Source: JACKJK01 sp046159835 (GTDB lineage Bacteria > Pseudomonadota > Alphaproteobacteria > Rhizobiales > Tepidamorphaceae). Taken from it: a stretch of 64,000 bases of DNA. A model generated the notes under the pieces. That model saw nothing but the letters and a program-made list of their open reading frames with translations. It was not told the origin of the DNA and searched no databases. The translations under genes were made by a program, and so were the position numbers. Shown piece after piece: positions 36,053-44,437 of the stretch (position 1 is its first letter; every line of letters begins with the position of its first letter). The DNA lies in the NCBI RefSeq assembly GCF_046159835.1, contig NZ_JBJXCY010000002.1, forward strand, positions 806,001-870,000, in the 5' to 3' direction.

Positions 36053-36697
36053 TCAGGTGGCAGTCTTCATTTCAGCGATGAGTTCGAAGGCTGCTTCGCG
36101 CGTTGCGACACGCGCTTCGTCGGCGGAATTGCTGCCCGTGGTTTCGTCCGACGCGTAGCGCACGACCGCGTGCGAGCCCTGGATGCGCAGCTTCTTGCCG
36201 CGATGTGCATAGGCGATCCAGGCCTCCGGCCAGATGCGGCAATGCTCGAAATTGATGATGAAGTACCAGCGCTTCGCGGAGGTCCGCACCTGGTCTTCCA
36301 CTGCATCGAACACCGCGTTCACGGTCTCGGGGCTGTCGAAGACCAGCTCGCTGAAATCGAGTTCCATGATGTCGGTGTCGTCGTGCAGCGTGATGCGCTC
36401 GGCATACGCCCCAGGCGTCTCCGGCCCGTCTGGCCGGTCCGCACCACCGCCAGAGGCAATGCCGCCCGCCTTGGCCGCGTCATAGACGGAATCGGCAAGT
36501 TCGCTGACGGCCTGCTCCAGGTGGCGGCAACTCTTCAGTGCCGTGGAGACGAAGCGGTTTCGCTCCGCGTCGTTCAGTTCGGGATGGTCGGCAAGGATTT
36601 CGAGCGCACCACGAATGGCCGTCAGTGGACCGACGAAGTCCTCTTCCAGCTTGGTGGAGAGCGCAAGCGTCGAGCGCTCCTTGTCCTTGTCCGTCAT
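36053..36697 (-). CDS. HisKA-like helical protein lacking the phospho-accepting His, with a C-terminal STAS-like domain
   Basis: This 214-residue protein has an N-terminal half (about residues 10-80) that reads like a histidine-kinase dimerisation domain: LEEDFVGPLTAIRGALEILADHPELNDAERNRFVSTALKS is the family pattern, quoted here in part. The position expected for His is Glu, and there is no ATPase domain. The C-terminal part (about 100-205: IMELDFSELVF, WYFIINFEHCRIWPEAWIAYAHRGKK) looks like a STAS-type fold. That identity is tentative. The gene starts 25 bases after livF on the same strand, so it is probably the last gene of the Liv operon. The start at 36697 follows AAGGGG. It may dock to a kinase or regulator without transferring phosphate; this is inference. 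Confidence 0.65.
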   Translation of the reverse strand: MTDKDKERSTLALSTKLEEDFVGPLTAIRGALEILADHPELNDAERNRFVSTALKSCRHLEQAVSELADSVYDAAKAGGIASGGGADRPDGPETPGAYAERITLHDDTDIMELDFSELVFDSPETVNAVFDAVEDQVRTSAKRWYFIINFEHCRIWPEAWIAYAHRGKKLRIQGSHAVVRYASDETTGSNSADEARVATREAAFELIAEMKTAT

Positions 36698-36722
36698 TGG
36701 CCCGCCCCTTTTCAGGCAGCCG

Positions 36723-37523
36723 TCAGATCGCCAGGTACTGCTGGCGGAGATCCGCGTTGTCGAGAACCTCCTGCGCCTTGCCGTCGAACACGACCTGGCC
36801 CATGTCGAGGATGATCGCGCGGTCGGCCAGGTGCAGCGCCGCGATGGCATTCTGCTCCACGATGATCGTGGTCATGCCGAGCGTCTTGATCTGCTCAAGC
36901 GTCTTCTCGATTTCCTGCACGATGACAGGCGCGAGTCCTTCATACGGCTCGTCGAGAAGCAGCAGCTTAACGTCGCGCGCCAGAGTCCGCCCGATGGCAA
37001 GCATCTGCTGCTCGCCGCCCGAAAGCGTGATTCCCTCCTGCTGGCGGCGTTCGCCAAGACGGGGAAACAGTTCGTAGATACGCTCGATGGACCAGCCGGT
37101 CGGCTCGACGATCTGCGCCAGCTCGAGGTTTTCCTCCACCGTCAGGCCGGCGATGATGCGCCGGTCTTCCGGCACGAGGCCGATGCCGATGCGGGCTGCC
37201 TCGAAGGCCTTCATCTTGTGCACCGGCTTGTGGTCAAGCCAGATCTCGCCGTGGCGCAGTTCCGGCGTGCCGACGCGCGCGATGGAGCGAAGCGTCGAGG
37301 TCTTGCCCGCGCCGTTGCGACCGAGCAGCGCAACGATCTCGCCTTCGCGAACATCGAAGCTGACGCCCTGGACGATGTAGCTCTCACCGTAATAGGCGTG
37401 CACGTCCCAGCACGAGAAGAACGCCGGCTGACCGCCCTGGTTGAGCACCGGCTTCTTGCCGGGCGCCTTGCCCTGGTGCTGGTTGTCGCCCAGCAGGGTC
37501 TCGCTCTTGGTCTGCGTTTCCAT
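36723..37523 (-). CDS. livF: Branched-chain amino acid-type ABC transporter ATPase LivF
   Basis: This 266-residue ATPase has Walker A GRNGAGKTS, the signature LSGGEQQMLAIGRTLA, Walker B LLLLDEPYEGLAP and the H-loop IIVEQN, all in the LivF form. It powers uptake of a hydrophobic amino acid or a related amide or acid through LivH/LivM. It is longer than the usual 235 residues because of an N-terminal extension of about 35 residues (METQTKSETLLGDNQHQGKA...), which is hydrophilic and of unknown role. The ATG at 37523 with GAGGG upstream was chosen over a TTG four codons earlier. It follows livG by 36 bases and precedes the HisKA-like gene. Confidence 0.93.
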   Translation of the reverse strand: METQTKSETLLGDNQHQGKAPGKKPVLNQGGQPAFFSCWDVHAYYGESYIVQGVSFDVREGEIVALLGRNGAGKTSTLRSIARVGTPELRHGEIWLDHKPVHKMKAFEAARIGIGLVPEDRRIIAGLTVEENLELAQIVEPTGWSIERIYELFPRLGERRQQEGITLSGGEQQMLAIGRTLARDVKLLLLDEPYEGLAPVIVQEIEKTLEQIKTLGMTTIIVEQNAIAALHLADRAIILDMGQVVFDGKAQEVLDNADLRQQYLAI

Positions 37524-37559
37524 GGATGCCCTCAAAATTCCCGCGAGTTTGCCCGTGGC

Positions 37560-38315
37560 CTAAAGGTGTGCGCCGCCGAGATAGGCTTCCTGCACCTTCG
37601 GGTTGCCCTTGATGTTCTCCGGCAGGTCTTCGACGATCACCGTGCCCTGCGCGAGCACGGAAATCTTCTGTGCCAGCGAGAACACCACGTGCATGTCGTG
37701 TTCGATGACGACCATGGTGATGCCGGTCTGGCCGATACGCTTCATCAGGTCGATCGTGTTGTTGGTGTCGGCCCGCGCCATGCCCGCCGTCGGTTCATCG
37801 AGCAGCAGCAGCTTCGGCTCCTGCACGAGGCACATGGCAAGCTCCAGCCGGCGCTTGTCGCCGCGCGAAAGCTGGCCCGCGACCACGTGTGCCTTTTCCT
37901 TCAGGCCGACATCTTCCAGCATGGCGAGAGCCTTGTCGCGAAGCTCGCCTTCGCCGGACACCGAGTTCCAGGCCTTCATCGCGAACGAACCGTCACGCCG
38001 CGCGAAGGCAGGGATCATCACGTTCTCCAGCAATGTCTGGTCGGCGAAGATTTCCGGCGTCTGGAAAACCCGGCTGATACCGGCTTGGTTGATCTCGTGG
38101 GGGCTGCGCGCCAGCAGCGGCTTGCCCTCGTAGAGCACGGTCCCGGTATCCGGCTTGAGCCGTCCGATGAGGCAGTTCAGAAGGGTCGACTTGCCCGCGC
38201 CGTTCGGCCCGATGATCGCGTGAACGGTGCCCTGCTCGACCTCGAGATTGACCTCGTCGAGCGCCTTCAGGCCACCGAAGTTCTTGTTCACGCCTTTGAC
38301 TTCAAGGATTCCCAT
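37560..38315 (-). CDS. livG: Branched-chain amino acid-type ABC transporter ATPase LivG
   Basis: This 251-residue ATPase has Walker A GPNGAGKST, the LivG-type insertion around AWNSVSGEGELRDKA, a signature region LSRGDKRRLELAMCL (an Arg in place of the usual second Gly), Walker B LLLLDEPTAGMA and the H-loop VVIEHDM. It partners LivF on the cytoplasmic side of the transporter. The ATG at 38315 begins the family N-terminus (MGILEVKGVNKNFGG) 11 bases after the livM stop; the long frame upstream is antisense-like sequence within livM. Confidence 0.93.
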   Translation of the reverse strand: MGILEVKGVNKNFGGLKALDEVNLEVEQGTVHAIIGPNGAGKSTLLNCLIGRLKPDTGTVLYEGKPLLARSPHEINQAGISRVFQTPEIFADQTLLENVMIPAFARRDGSFAMKAWNSVSGEGELRDKALAMLEDVGLKEKAHVVAGQLSRGDKRRLELAMCLVQEPKLLLLDEPTAGMARADTNNTIDLMKRIGQTGITMVVIEHDMHVVFSLAQKISVLAQGTVIVEDLPENIKGNPKVQEAYLGGAHL

Positions 38316-38326
38316 GTTCCCAATCC

Positions 38327-39544
38327 CTATTCGGCGGCTGCCTGGCGCTGGTTCGCCGCATCGAGTTCGGCGTCCGAGCTGTTGCGGTCGCGGCGGCGGA
38401 ACAGACGACCGATGCGCTGCCCGCCCTCGACGAGACCGCCCGGCAGGAAGATGACCACGAGCATGAACAGCAGGCCGAGCGTCAGGTGCCAGCCCTTGCC
38501 CACGAACGGGTAGATGATGGCGACGATGAAGTCCTCCAGGCCGTCGGGCAGGAAGGAGAACCACTGATGCAGCACCGAGCCGTTGATCTTGGAGAAGATG
38601 TTCTCGGAGTACTTGATGAGCCCGGCCCCCAGGATCGGTCCGATCAGGGTTCCCGCGCCGCCGAGAATTGTCATCAGCACCACTTCACCGGACGCCGTCC
38701 ACTGCATGCGCTCGGCACCCGCCAGCGGGTCGACCGCCGACAGCAGCCCGCCCGCAAGCCCGGCATACATGCCGGAGATGACGAAGGCAGCCAGCGTGTA
38801 GGGGCGAGAGTTCAGGCCGGTGTAGTTCATGCGCTGCTGGTTCGACTTCACCGCCCGCAGCATCATGCCGAAGGGCGAGCGGAAGATGCGGATCATGACG
38901 AAGAACGCGATCAGCATGATGAAGGCGCACATGTAGTAGCCGACGTTGAACTGGAATGCCCAGGCGCCGAGATTCAGCGTTTCCGTCTCGCGCAGCGAGA
39001 GGCCGAACAGGTGCGGAAAGTTCGGATCGCCCAGCCCGTGGAATATCTGCGGATCGTTGGAATAGACCTGCAGGCCGGTTTCGCCATTGGTGAGGTTGAA
39101 GCTCGGATTCGACAGCACCGAGTAGGCGAGCGCAAAGCTCATCTGCGCGAACGCGAGTGTCAGGATCGAGAAGTAGATGCCCGACCGCCGCAGGCTGACC
39201 AGGCCGATCAGCAGTGCAAACACCGCCGAGACCACGATGGCGAGAAGGATGCCGGGAATCACGTTGTAGCCCAGCAGCTTGAACATCCACACGCAGGAAT
39301 ACGACCCCACGCCGAGGAAGGCGGCATGTCCGAACGAGAGATAGCCGGTTAGTCCGAAGAGAATGTTGAAGCCGATGGCGAAGATGCCGAAGATCACGAA
39401 CTTCTGCATCAGGTCCGGGTAGCCCGCGTTGAATTGCGCGAGGCCGGAATCCGCCGGGAACGGGTTCAGGAAGAACGGCGCGAAGACCACCAGGACGGTG
39501 ACGATGAGGAAGAGCGTCGTGTCTTTCTTGTTGAGTCCGAACAT
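38327..39544 (-). CDS. livM: Branched-chain amino acid-type ABC transporter permease LivM
   Basis: The 405-residue protein has about nine to ten hydrophobic helices and typical LivM patterns: IFAIGFNILFGLTGYLSFGHAAFLGVGSY is the family core (residues about 55-85), then RRSGIYFSILTLAFAQM and GGAGTLIGPILGAGLI. A periplasmic loop around VYSNDPQIFHGLGDPNFPHLFG is longer than in E. coli LivM. It forms the transport channel with LivH, whose stop lies 4 bases upstream. Confidence 0.93.
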   Translation of the reverse strand: MFGLNKKDTTLFLIVTVLVVFAPFFLNPFPADSGLAQFNAGYPDLMQKFVIFGIFAIGFNILFGLTGYLSFGHAAFLGVGSYSCVWMFKLLGYNVIPGILLAIVVSAVFALLIGLVSLRRSGIYFSILTLAFAQMSFALAYSVLSNPSFNLTNGETGLQVYSNDPQIFHGLGDPNFPHLFGLSLRETETLNLGAWAFQFNVGYYMCAFIMLIAFFVMIRIFRSPFGMMLRAVKSNQQRMNYTGLNSRPYTLAAFVISGMYAGLAGGLLSAVDPLAGAERMQWTASGEVVLMTILGGAGTLIGPILGAGLIKYSENIFSKINGSVLHQWFSFLPDGLEDFIVAIIYPFVGKGWHLTLGLLFMLVVIFLPGGLVEGGQRIGRLFRRRDRNSSDAELDAANQRQAAAE

Positions 39545-39548
39545 GTGC

Positions 39549-40580
39549 CTACTCCTCCATCACGCCCTTGCGGCCCATCAGCCCACGCGGGCGGGTCAGC
39601 AGGACAATGATGGCGACCAGATAGATGATGATCTGGTTGATGCCGGGAATGGTGGTTGTGGCCCAGGTCGTCGAGGCCAGGCTTTCGAGGATACCCAGCA
39701 CGAAGCCGGCCAGGACCGCCCCGCTCAACGACCCCATGCCGCCGACCACGACCACGACGAACGACAGGACGAGGAAGTCCATGCCCATATGGTAGTTCGG
39801 CGGGTTGATCGGCGCGTACATCACCCCGGCAAGCCCCGCCACCGCAGCCGCGACCCCGAACATGATCGAGAAGCGCTTGTCGATGTCGATGCCGAGGATG
39901 CCGACCGTTTCGCGGTCCGCCATGCCGGCGCGCACGACCATGCCGAAGGTGGTGAATTGCAGGAAGGCGAAGACCGACACGATCACCAGGATCGAGAAGG
40001 CGAAATAGATCATTCGCCAGTAGGGATAGATGATGCGGTTCGCTTCGAAGCCGAACAGCACGCCCAGGTCATAGGCACCTGTCAGCTGGTCGGGGGCCGG
40101 CGTCGGGATCGGGTTCGCGCCGTAGAAGTACTTAATGATCTCCTGCAGCACGATCGCGAGGCCGAACGTCACGAGGATCTGGTCCGCGTGCGGGCGCTTG
40201 TAGAAGTGCTTGATGAGACCGCGCTCCATGATGAGCCCAATGGCCAGCATCACGGGTATGGCAAGCAGGATCGCCAATGGCACCGACCAGTCGATGATGG
40301 AGGCGCCAACCTCCGGTCCGAACCAGGTTTCCACGTAGGGTGTCTCGACCTTGAGCGGATTGCCGAGGAAGTCGGTTCGCGTCTCGTCGATTGAAATCGT
40401 GCTGAGGTTCAGCACCTGCTGGAGCAGGACCGCGCAGAACGCGCCGATCATGAACAGCGCGCCGTGCGCGAAGTTCACCACCCCGAGCGTGCCGAAGATC
40501 AGTGTCAGTCCAAGCGCAATGAGTGCGTATGCCGCACCCTTGTCCAGACCGTTCAGAATTTGAAGCAGAAAAGCGTCCAT
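39549..40580 (-). CDS. livH: Branched-chain amino acid-type ABC transporter permease LivH
   Basis: This 343-residue permease starts MDAFLLQILNGLDKGAAYAL and contains the LivH core GLTLIFGTLGVVNFAHGALFMIGA and the C-terminal GGMGSLSGAVLAGFVLGI. It is longer than E. coli LivH (about 308) mainly because of a periplasmic segment near residues 48-75 (STISIDETRTDFLGNPLKV...). It is the first permease gene after the binding protein gene, separated from it by 113 bases that hold two hairpins. Confidence 0.93.
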   Translation of the reverse strand: MDAFLLQILNGLDKGAAYALIALGLTLIFGTLGVVNFAHGALFMIGAFCAVLLQQVLNLSTISIDETRTDFLGNPLKVETPYVETWFGPEVGASIIDWSVPLAILLAIPVMLAIGLIMERGLIKHFYKRPHADQILVTFGLAIVLQEIIKYFYGANPIPTPAPDQLTGAYDLGVLFGFEANRIIYPYWRMIYFAFSILVIVSVFAFLQFTTFGMVVRAGMADRETVGILGIDIDKRFSIMFGVAAAVAGLAGVMYAPINPPNYHMGMDFLVLSFVVVVVGGMGSLSGAVLAGFVLGILESLASTTWATTTIPGINQIIIYLVAIIVLLTRPRGLMGRKGVMEE

Positions 40581-40612
40581 GTCCCAACTCAGCCCAAGCA
40601 GGTCAAATCAGT

Positions 40613-40672
40613 CGGGCCCGTGCGGGCCCGGGAGTTAGGGGGCGGAACCGTGCGAACTCGCGCGGTCCCGCC
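40613..40672. promoter_or_regulatory. Hairpins between the binding-protein gene and livH
   Basis: Two inverted repeats lie in the 113-base gap. The element cgggcccg-tg-cgggcccg (40613-40630) is made of two self-complementary halves. A longer imperfect stem covers 40641-40672 (ggcgg...ccgcc with accg/cggt inside). Neither has a U-tract in the leftward sense. Such hairpins often stabilise the upstream message so that the binding protein is made in excess of the permease; that role is inferred. Confidence 0.5.
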
Positions 40673-40693
40673 TTTTCGATTTTGCAGGTGCTG

Positions 40694-42046
40694 TTAAGCG
40701 CCTTCGTTGCACTCGCCCAGAGAGGCTTCCGCACCGCCGAACATCGGATGATCCGGCGGATAGGTGACCTGCTCGACCGGCGTGACTTCGACGATTTCAA
40801 GCGTGTCGTAGGCGCTGGTCGGATTGGCGGCGCCACGCACGACCAGAACGTCCTTGAAGCACTGGTGGTCTTCGGCACGGTACAGCGTCTTGCCGTTGCC
40901 CAGGCCGTCGAACTCGAAGCCTTCGAGGGCTTCGGCCACCGCACACGGGTTGAACGACCCGGCGCGCTCCACCGCATCGGCGTAGAGCAGAACCTGCGCG
41001 TAGCAGGTCTGTGCCGAGTTGGACGGCGGCTTGCCGTACTTCTCGCCGAACGACTTCACGAACGCCTTGGAGCCTTCGTTGTCGAGCTGCCAGTTGTAGT
41101 TCATCGAGCCAAGCACGCCCTTGATGTTCTCGCCGGCACCGGCAGCCATCAGTTCGGAGTACAGCGGAACGATGATCTTGAAGTCCTTGCCGTTGACCTG
41201 CTTGGACAGGAGGTCGAAGCCCTCCACGGCGTTGGTCAGCGAGTTGACCATGTTCCCGCCGTAATGGTTCAGGACGAGCACGTCGGCACCAGAGTTCAGA
41301 ACCGGCGTGATGTAGGACGAGAAGTCCGTCGAGGCGAGCGGGGTCTTCACGGTGCTGACCGTCTCCCAGCCCAGGGCTTCCGTAGAAGCGACGATCGACT
41401 CTTCCTGGGTCCAGCCCCAGGTGTAGTCGGCCGTCAGGTGGTAGGCCTTGCGGTCCTTGCCGAGTTCCTTCTCAAGCACCGGAGCCAGCGCTGCGGCCGA
41501 CATGTAGGCGTTGAAGAAGTGGCGGAAACCGTTCGCCTTGCGGTCCTTGCCGGTCGTGTCGTTGGAGTGCGTCAGGCCGGCCATGAAGATGACGCCGGCT
41601 TCCTGGCACAGGCCCTGCACGGCAACGGCCACGCCCGAGGACGAGCCGCCGTTGATCATCACCGCACCGTCCTTTTCGATCATGGACTTGGCAGCGGCGC
41701 GCGCGGCGTCGGACTTGGTCTGGGTGTCGCCGGTGACATAGGCGACCTTCTTGCCGAGGATGCCGTTGCCCTTCAGAACCTTCGACGAGAAGGTCTGCAG
41801 GCAGCCGCCATCACCTTCGCCGTTGAGATGCTCGACGGCGAGCTGCTGCGCGAGAAGCTCGTCGGCGCCTTCATCGGCGTAAGGACCGGTCTGCGGAACG
41901 TTGAACCCGAGGGTCACGCTCGAGCCGGTCGGCTCGTTCGTGTAGCCCCAGGAGCGGCTTGTGAAGATCGTCGGAGTAGCCAGCACGACACCGGCCGCCG
42001 CGGTCGACTTGAGCAGCCGACGGCGGTTCAAGATCAGTTTGCTCAT
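40694..42046 (-). CDS. Periplasmic substrate-binding protein of the Liv-type ABC transporter, Tat-type signal
   Basis: This 450-residue type 1 periplasmic binding protein starts MSKLILNRRRLLKSTAAAG, whose RRRLLK motif and mildly hydrophobic segment look like a twin-arginine export signal. The mature part has the Peripla_BP_6 pattern (VTLGFNVPQTGPYADEG; INGGSSSGVAVAVQG; YHLTADYTWGW). It should deliver its ligand to LivHM. The ligand is not readable: the family covers branched-chain amino acids, amides, urea and short-chain acids. GGGAGGAAC precedes the ATG at 42046, whereas the upstream in-frame ATG has no such site. It is divergent from the ScfR-like regulator gene, 218 bases away. Confidence 0.9.
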   Translation of the reverse strand: MSKLILNRRRLLKSTAAAGVVLATPTIFTSRSWGYTNEPTGSSVTLGFNVPQTGPYADEGADELLAQQLAVEHLNGEGDGGCLQTFSSKVLKGNGILGKKVAYVTGDTQTKSDAARAAAKSMIEKDGAVMINGGSSSGVAVAVQGLCQEAGVIFMAGLTHSNDTTGKDRKANGFRHFFNAYMSAAALAPVLEKELGKDRKAYHLTADYTWGWTQEESIVASTEALGWETVSTVKTPLASTDFSSYITPVLNSGADVLVLNHYGGNMVNSLTNAVEGFDLLSKQVNGKDFKIIVPLYSELMAAGAGENIKGVLGSMNYNWQLDNEGSKAFVKSFGEKYGKPPSNSAQTCYAQVLLYADAVERAGSFNPCAVAEALEGFEFDGLGNGKTLYRAEDHQCFKDVLVVRGAANPTSAYDTLEIVEVTPVEQVTYPPDHPMFGGAEASLGECNEGA

Positions 42047-42202
42047 GTGGTTCCTCCCATTGAGCAGTGGGCCGTGCCGACCTTTTTGGTTCTCCACCGT
42101 CATAAGGTGGCGGCACTTCAACCCAAGGCGGTCATACCCGCCTCTGGGTCAATCTTTCAATAACCCATTAGTCCCATTGGTCTTTTTTGTAAATTCTGGA
42201 TT

Positions 42203-42234
42203 TTGCAGCGCAATATAACTGTAAAGTCTTTACA
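42203..42234. promoter_or_regulatory. Candidate operators between the Liv operon and the ScfR-like gene
   Basis: Two palindromes lie 30-60 bases before the regulator start. TTGCAGCGCAA (42203-42213) is a 4-base dyad with a 3-base centre. TGTAAAGTCTTTACA (42220-42234) is a perfect 7-base dyad around one central base. The TTTGC/GCAAA half-sites recall those bound by RamB/ScfR-type regulators. Autoregulation, possibly together with control of the divergent binding-protein gene, is inferred. Confidence 0.5.
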
Positions 42235-42264
42235 TCGCAGATTGCGGAACCTAATCCTTGCCCT

Positions 42265-43653
42265 ATGGAAACTGCCATTACCGGCACCCGCATCCGGCAG
42301 ACACGGCGCGATTCCGGCCTCTCGCAGCGTGAACTCGCCGAGCGGATTGGCATCTCCGCCTCCTACCTGAACCTCATCGAATGGAACAAACGGCCGGTGT
42401 CGCCGGTGCTGCTGGGCAAGATCGCCACCGCGCTGAACGTCGCCAATGCCGATCTCGGCGGCGCCATGGAGCGCCGGTTGCGCGAGACGCTGCTGGAAGT
42501 GGCGCATCTGCCGGCCCTGGGTGGAGCGAACGTGGAAAGCTCGCGCACCGGCGAACTGATCGGCCGATTCCCCGGCTGGTCGGATGCCATCGGCCGCCTT
42601 GCCGCCGCGCTTCAGATGTCCGACCAGCGCGCAAGCACGCTGTCTGACCGGTTGTCCAATGATCCGTTTCTTGCCGAAACCGTTCACCGGATGCTGACCC
42701 GCATCGCATCCGTGCGCTCTGCCGCCGACATTCTGGTCGAGTATGACGACCTGCCCGAAGATCGGCGCAACCGGTTCAACGCCGTGGTGCAGGAGGAGAG
42801 CCGCACGCTGGCCGAGGTTGGCGAGGCGCTGGCGGCCTATCTCCACCGTGCCGAAGAGGCGAGCCCCGTCCTGACCCCGATCGACGAGGTCGAGGCGCTG
42901 TTCAACCGACACGGCAACCATTTCGAGGAGATCGAGCGCGAGGCAAGCACCGCCCTGACAGCCATGAGCGCGCAACCCGGCACCCGCCGTACGCAGGCCG
43001 AGGCCGTGGTGAGAGAGAAGCTTTCACCGGTTCTGGAAGACATCATCACCCGCCATGACCCGGACATGACGGCGGCTGCGAAACGCCGGGCCCGCGAGAA
43101 ACTCCATGACTACGCGCTGGCATCGGTGCTCATGCCGGCTGAAACCTTTGCCGACCAGGCGCTGGCCCATCGATTCGACGTGGAGCGTCTGGCGGAATTC
43201 TACTTTCTTGACGTTCAGTCGGTCTGTTCGCGCCTCACCGCCCTGCCGAAATCAGACGCGCTGCCTTCCTTTGGCTATATCCGGGCCAACGCTGCCGGCA
43301 CGATTCTCGACATGCTGCCGCTGGAGGGATTGTCGCTGCCACGATATGCGGCCGCCTGTCCGCTCTGGGTGCTCTACCGTGCCCAGCAATCGCCCGAGCA
43401 CGTCATCGCGCAGCGCACGGTGTTTCCCTCCGGCAAGCGTTTCGTTCTCGTCGCCCGCGCTCACCATTTCGGGCAGGCGGGCTTCGGCCGCCCGCGCAAT
43501 TACCGCACCGACATGCTGGTGATGAGCGAGGCGGATGCCGCCCGCACCGTCTACGCGCCGGCCCCCACCGCCGTGCTGGAAGAGGTGGGCCTGAGCTGCC
43601 GCCTGTGCCCGCGGCGCAACTGCGCCCACCGGGTCGAGGACCCGCTGTCGTGA
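42265..43653 (+). CDS. XRE family regulator with DUF2083-type domain (short-chain acyl regulator, ScfR/RamB-like)
   Basis: This 462-residue protein opens with a Cro/C1-type helix-turn-helix (residues about 8-62: IRQTRRDSGLSQRELAERIG, then SASYLNLIEWNKRPVSP). An ImmA/IrrE-like and DUF2083 region covers about 150-440, and the C-terminus is Cys-rich (Cys445, Cys448, Cys453, His455 in CRLCPRRNCAH). This architecture is that of RamB/ScfR regulators, which control acetate, propionate or fatty-acyl metabolism and may bind acyl-CoA. The Cys cluster could hold a metal or Fe-S group; that is not established here. It starts divergently from the Liv operon and is followed by a response regulator and a transporter-type kinase on the same strand. 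Confidence 0.85.
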   Translation: METAITGTRIRQTRRDSGLSQRELAERIGISASYLNLIEWNKRPVSPVLLGKIATALNVANADLGGAMERRLRETLLEVAHLPALGGANVESSRTGELIGRFPGWSDAIGRLAAALQMSDQRASTLSDRLSNDPFLAETVHRMLTRIASVRSAADILVEYDDLPEDRRNRFNAVVQEESRTLAEVGEALAAYLHRAEEASPVLTPIDEVEALFNRHGNHFEEIEREASTALTAMSAQPGTRRTQAEAVVREKLSPVLEDIITRHDPDMTAAAKRRAREKLHDYALASVLMPAETFADQALAHRFDVERLAEFYFLDVQSVCSRLTALPKSDALPSFGYIRANAAGTILDMLPLEGLSLPRYAAACPLWVLYRAQQSPEHVIAQRTVFPSGKRFVLVARAHHFGQAGFGRPRNYRTDMLVMSEADAARTVYAPAPTAVLEEVGLSCRLCPRRNCAHRVEDPLS

Positions 43654-43771
43654 CGCAGCGGCGCAATCTGCGTGCGAACACAGCGCCGCTCGGTGCTTCC
43701 CCTTTGGTATCCATTGTGTATTGCACGCAATTGGACTCAAATAGGCCCACGAGCCGGAGGAGACCCTGCCA

Positions 43772-44161
43772 ATGAAAAAAACAGTGCTCGTGGCCGAAGA
43801 TGAACCGAATATCGTCGAGTCCCTGTCCTTCCTGCTGGAGCGGGCTGGTTTCGACGTGACGGTGGAGCCGGATGGCCGCAATGCCCTCGACGCGGCATTG
43901 GCCAACGTTCCGGATGTCCTGATCCTCGACGTCATGCTACCGAGCATGGACGGCTACGAAATTCTGCGCCAGCTGCGCGCCGATGCGCGCTGCAAATCGC
44001 TGCCCGTCGTCATGCTGACGGCCAAGGGCCAGCGCGAGGACCGCGACACCGCCATGGAAAGCGGCGCCGATCTCTTCATCACCAAGCCGTTTTCCAACAA
44101 GGAAATCGTCGCTGCCGTCGAATCTCTCGTCTCGGGGCGACAGGCGGTTTCCGGCGGCTGA
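43772..44161 (+). CDS. Single-domain response regulator (CheY-like)
   Basis: This 129-residue receiver domain stands alone without an output domain. The acidic pair is in VLVAEDEPN, the phosphoacceptor is Asp53 in LILDVMLPSMDG, and the conserved Thr and Lys lie in VVMLTAKG and FITKPFS. GGAGGAGA precedes the ATG at 43772. It is followed 9 bases later by a small membrane protein gene and then by the SSS-type sensor kinase, so it is the probable target of that kinase. Output would then need a protein-protein contact, perhaps with a phosphorelay elsewhere. Confidence 0.9.
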   Translation: MKKTVLVAEDEPNIVESLSFLLERAGFDVTVEPDGRNALDAALANVPDVLILDVMLPSMDGYEILRQLRADARCKSLPVVMLTAKGQREDRDTAMESGADLFITKPFSNKEIVAAVESLVSGRQAVSGG

Positions 44162-44170
44162 CGGCCCGCC

Positions 44171-44437
44171 ATGCCACAGGGCATCGAGCGCCTGATCTCG
44201 AACCGGAAGACCCGCGACCGTGCGGCGATTCTCCTGCTGATCGGCATCGTCCTGTTCATGCCGCCCTTCGCGCGTGCCGCCCTGATGGACACGCAGTTCG
44301 CCGGCATCCCGCTGCCCGTCTTCTACATCTTCGCCGTCTGGATCGGCCTCGTCGTCGCAGCCGCCGCGATCGCCGGTCCGCTGGCGCGAGCCGATGAACC
44401 AGCCGAAACGGGTGAGACGCCGGAAGGGGACGGGTGA
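44171..44437 (+). CDS. Small membrane protein of the symporter-kinase operon
   Basis: The 88-residue protein has two predicted transmembrane helices (about residues 18-35, RAAILLLIGIVLFMPPFARA, and 47-70, PVFYIFAVWIGLVVAAAAIAG) with charged ends. Its size and position resemble the small subunits (DUF4212/DUF485-like) that accompany sodium:solute symporters, but the sequence is not clearly one of them. The TGA stop overlaps the ATG of the kinase gene (TGATG), which indicates translational coupling. It may be an accessory subunit of the sensor kinase's transporter domain; this is inference. Confidence 0.75.
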   Translation: MPQGIERLISNRKTRDRAAILLLIGIVLFMPPFARAALMDTQFAGIPLPVFYIFAVWIGLVVAAAAIAGPLARADEPAETGETPEGDG

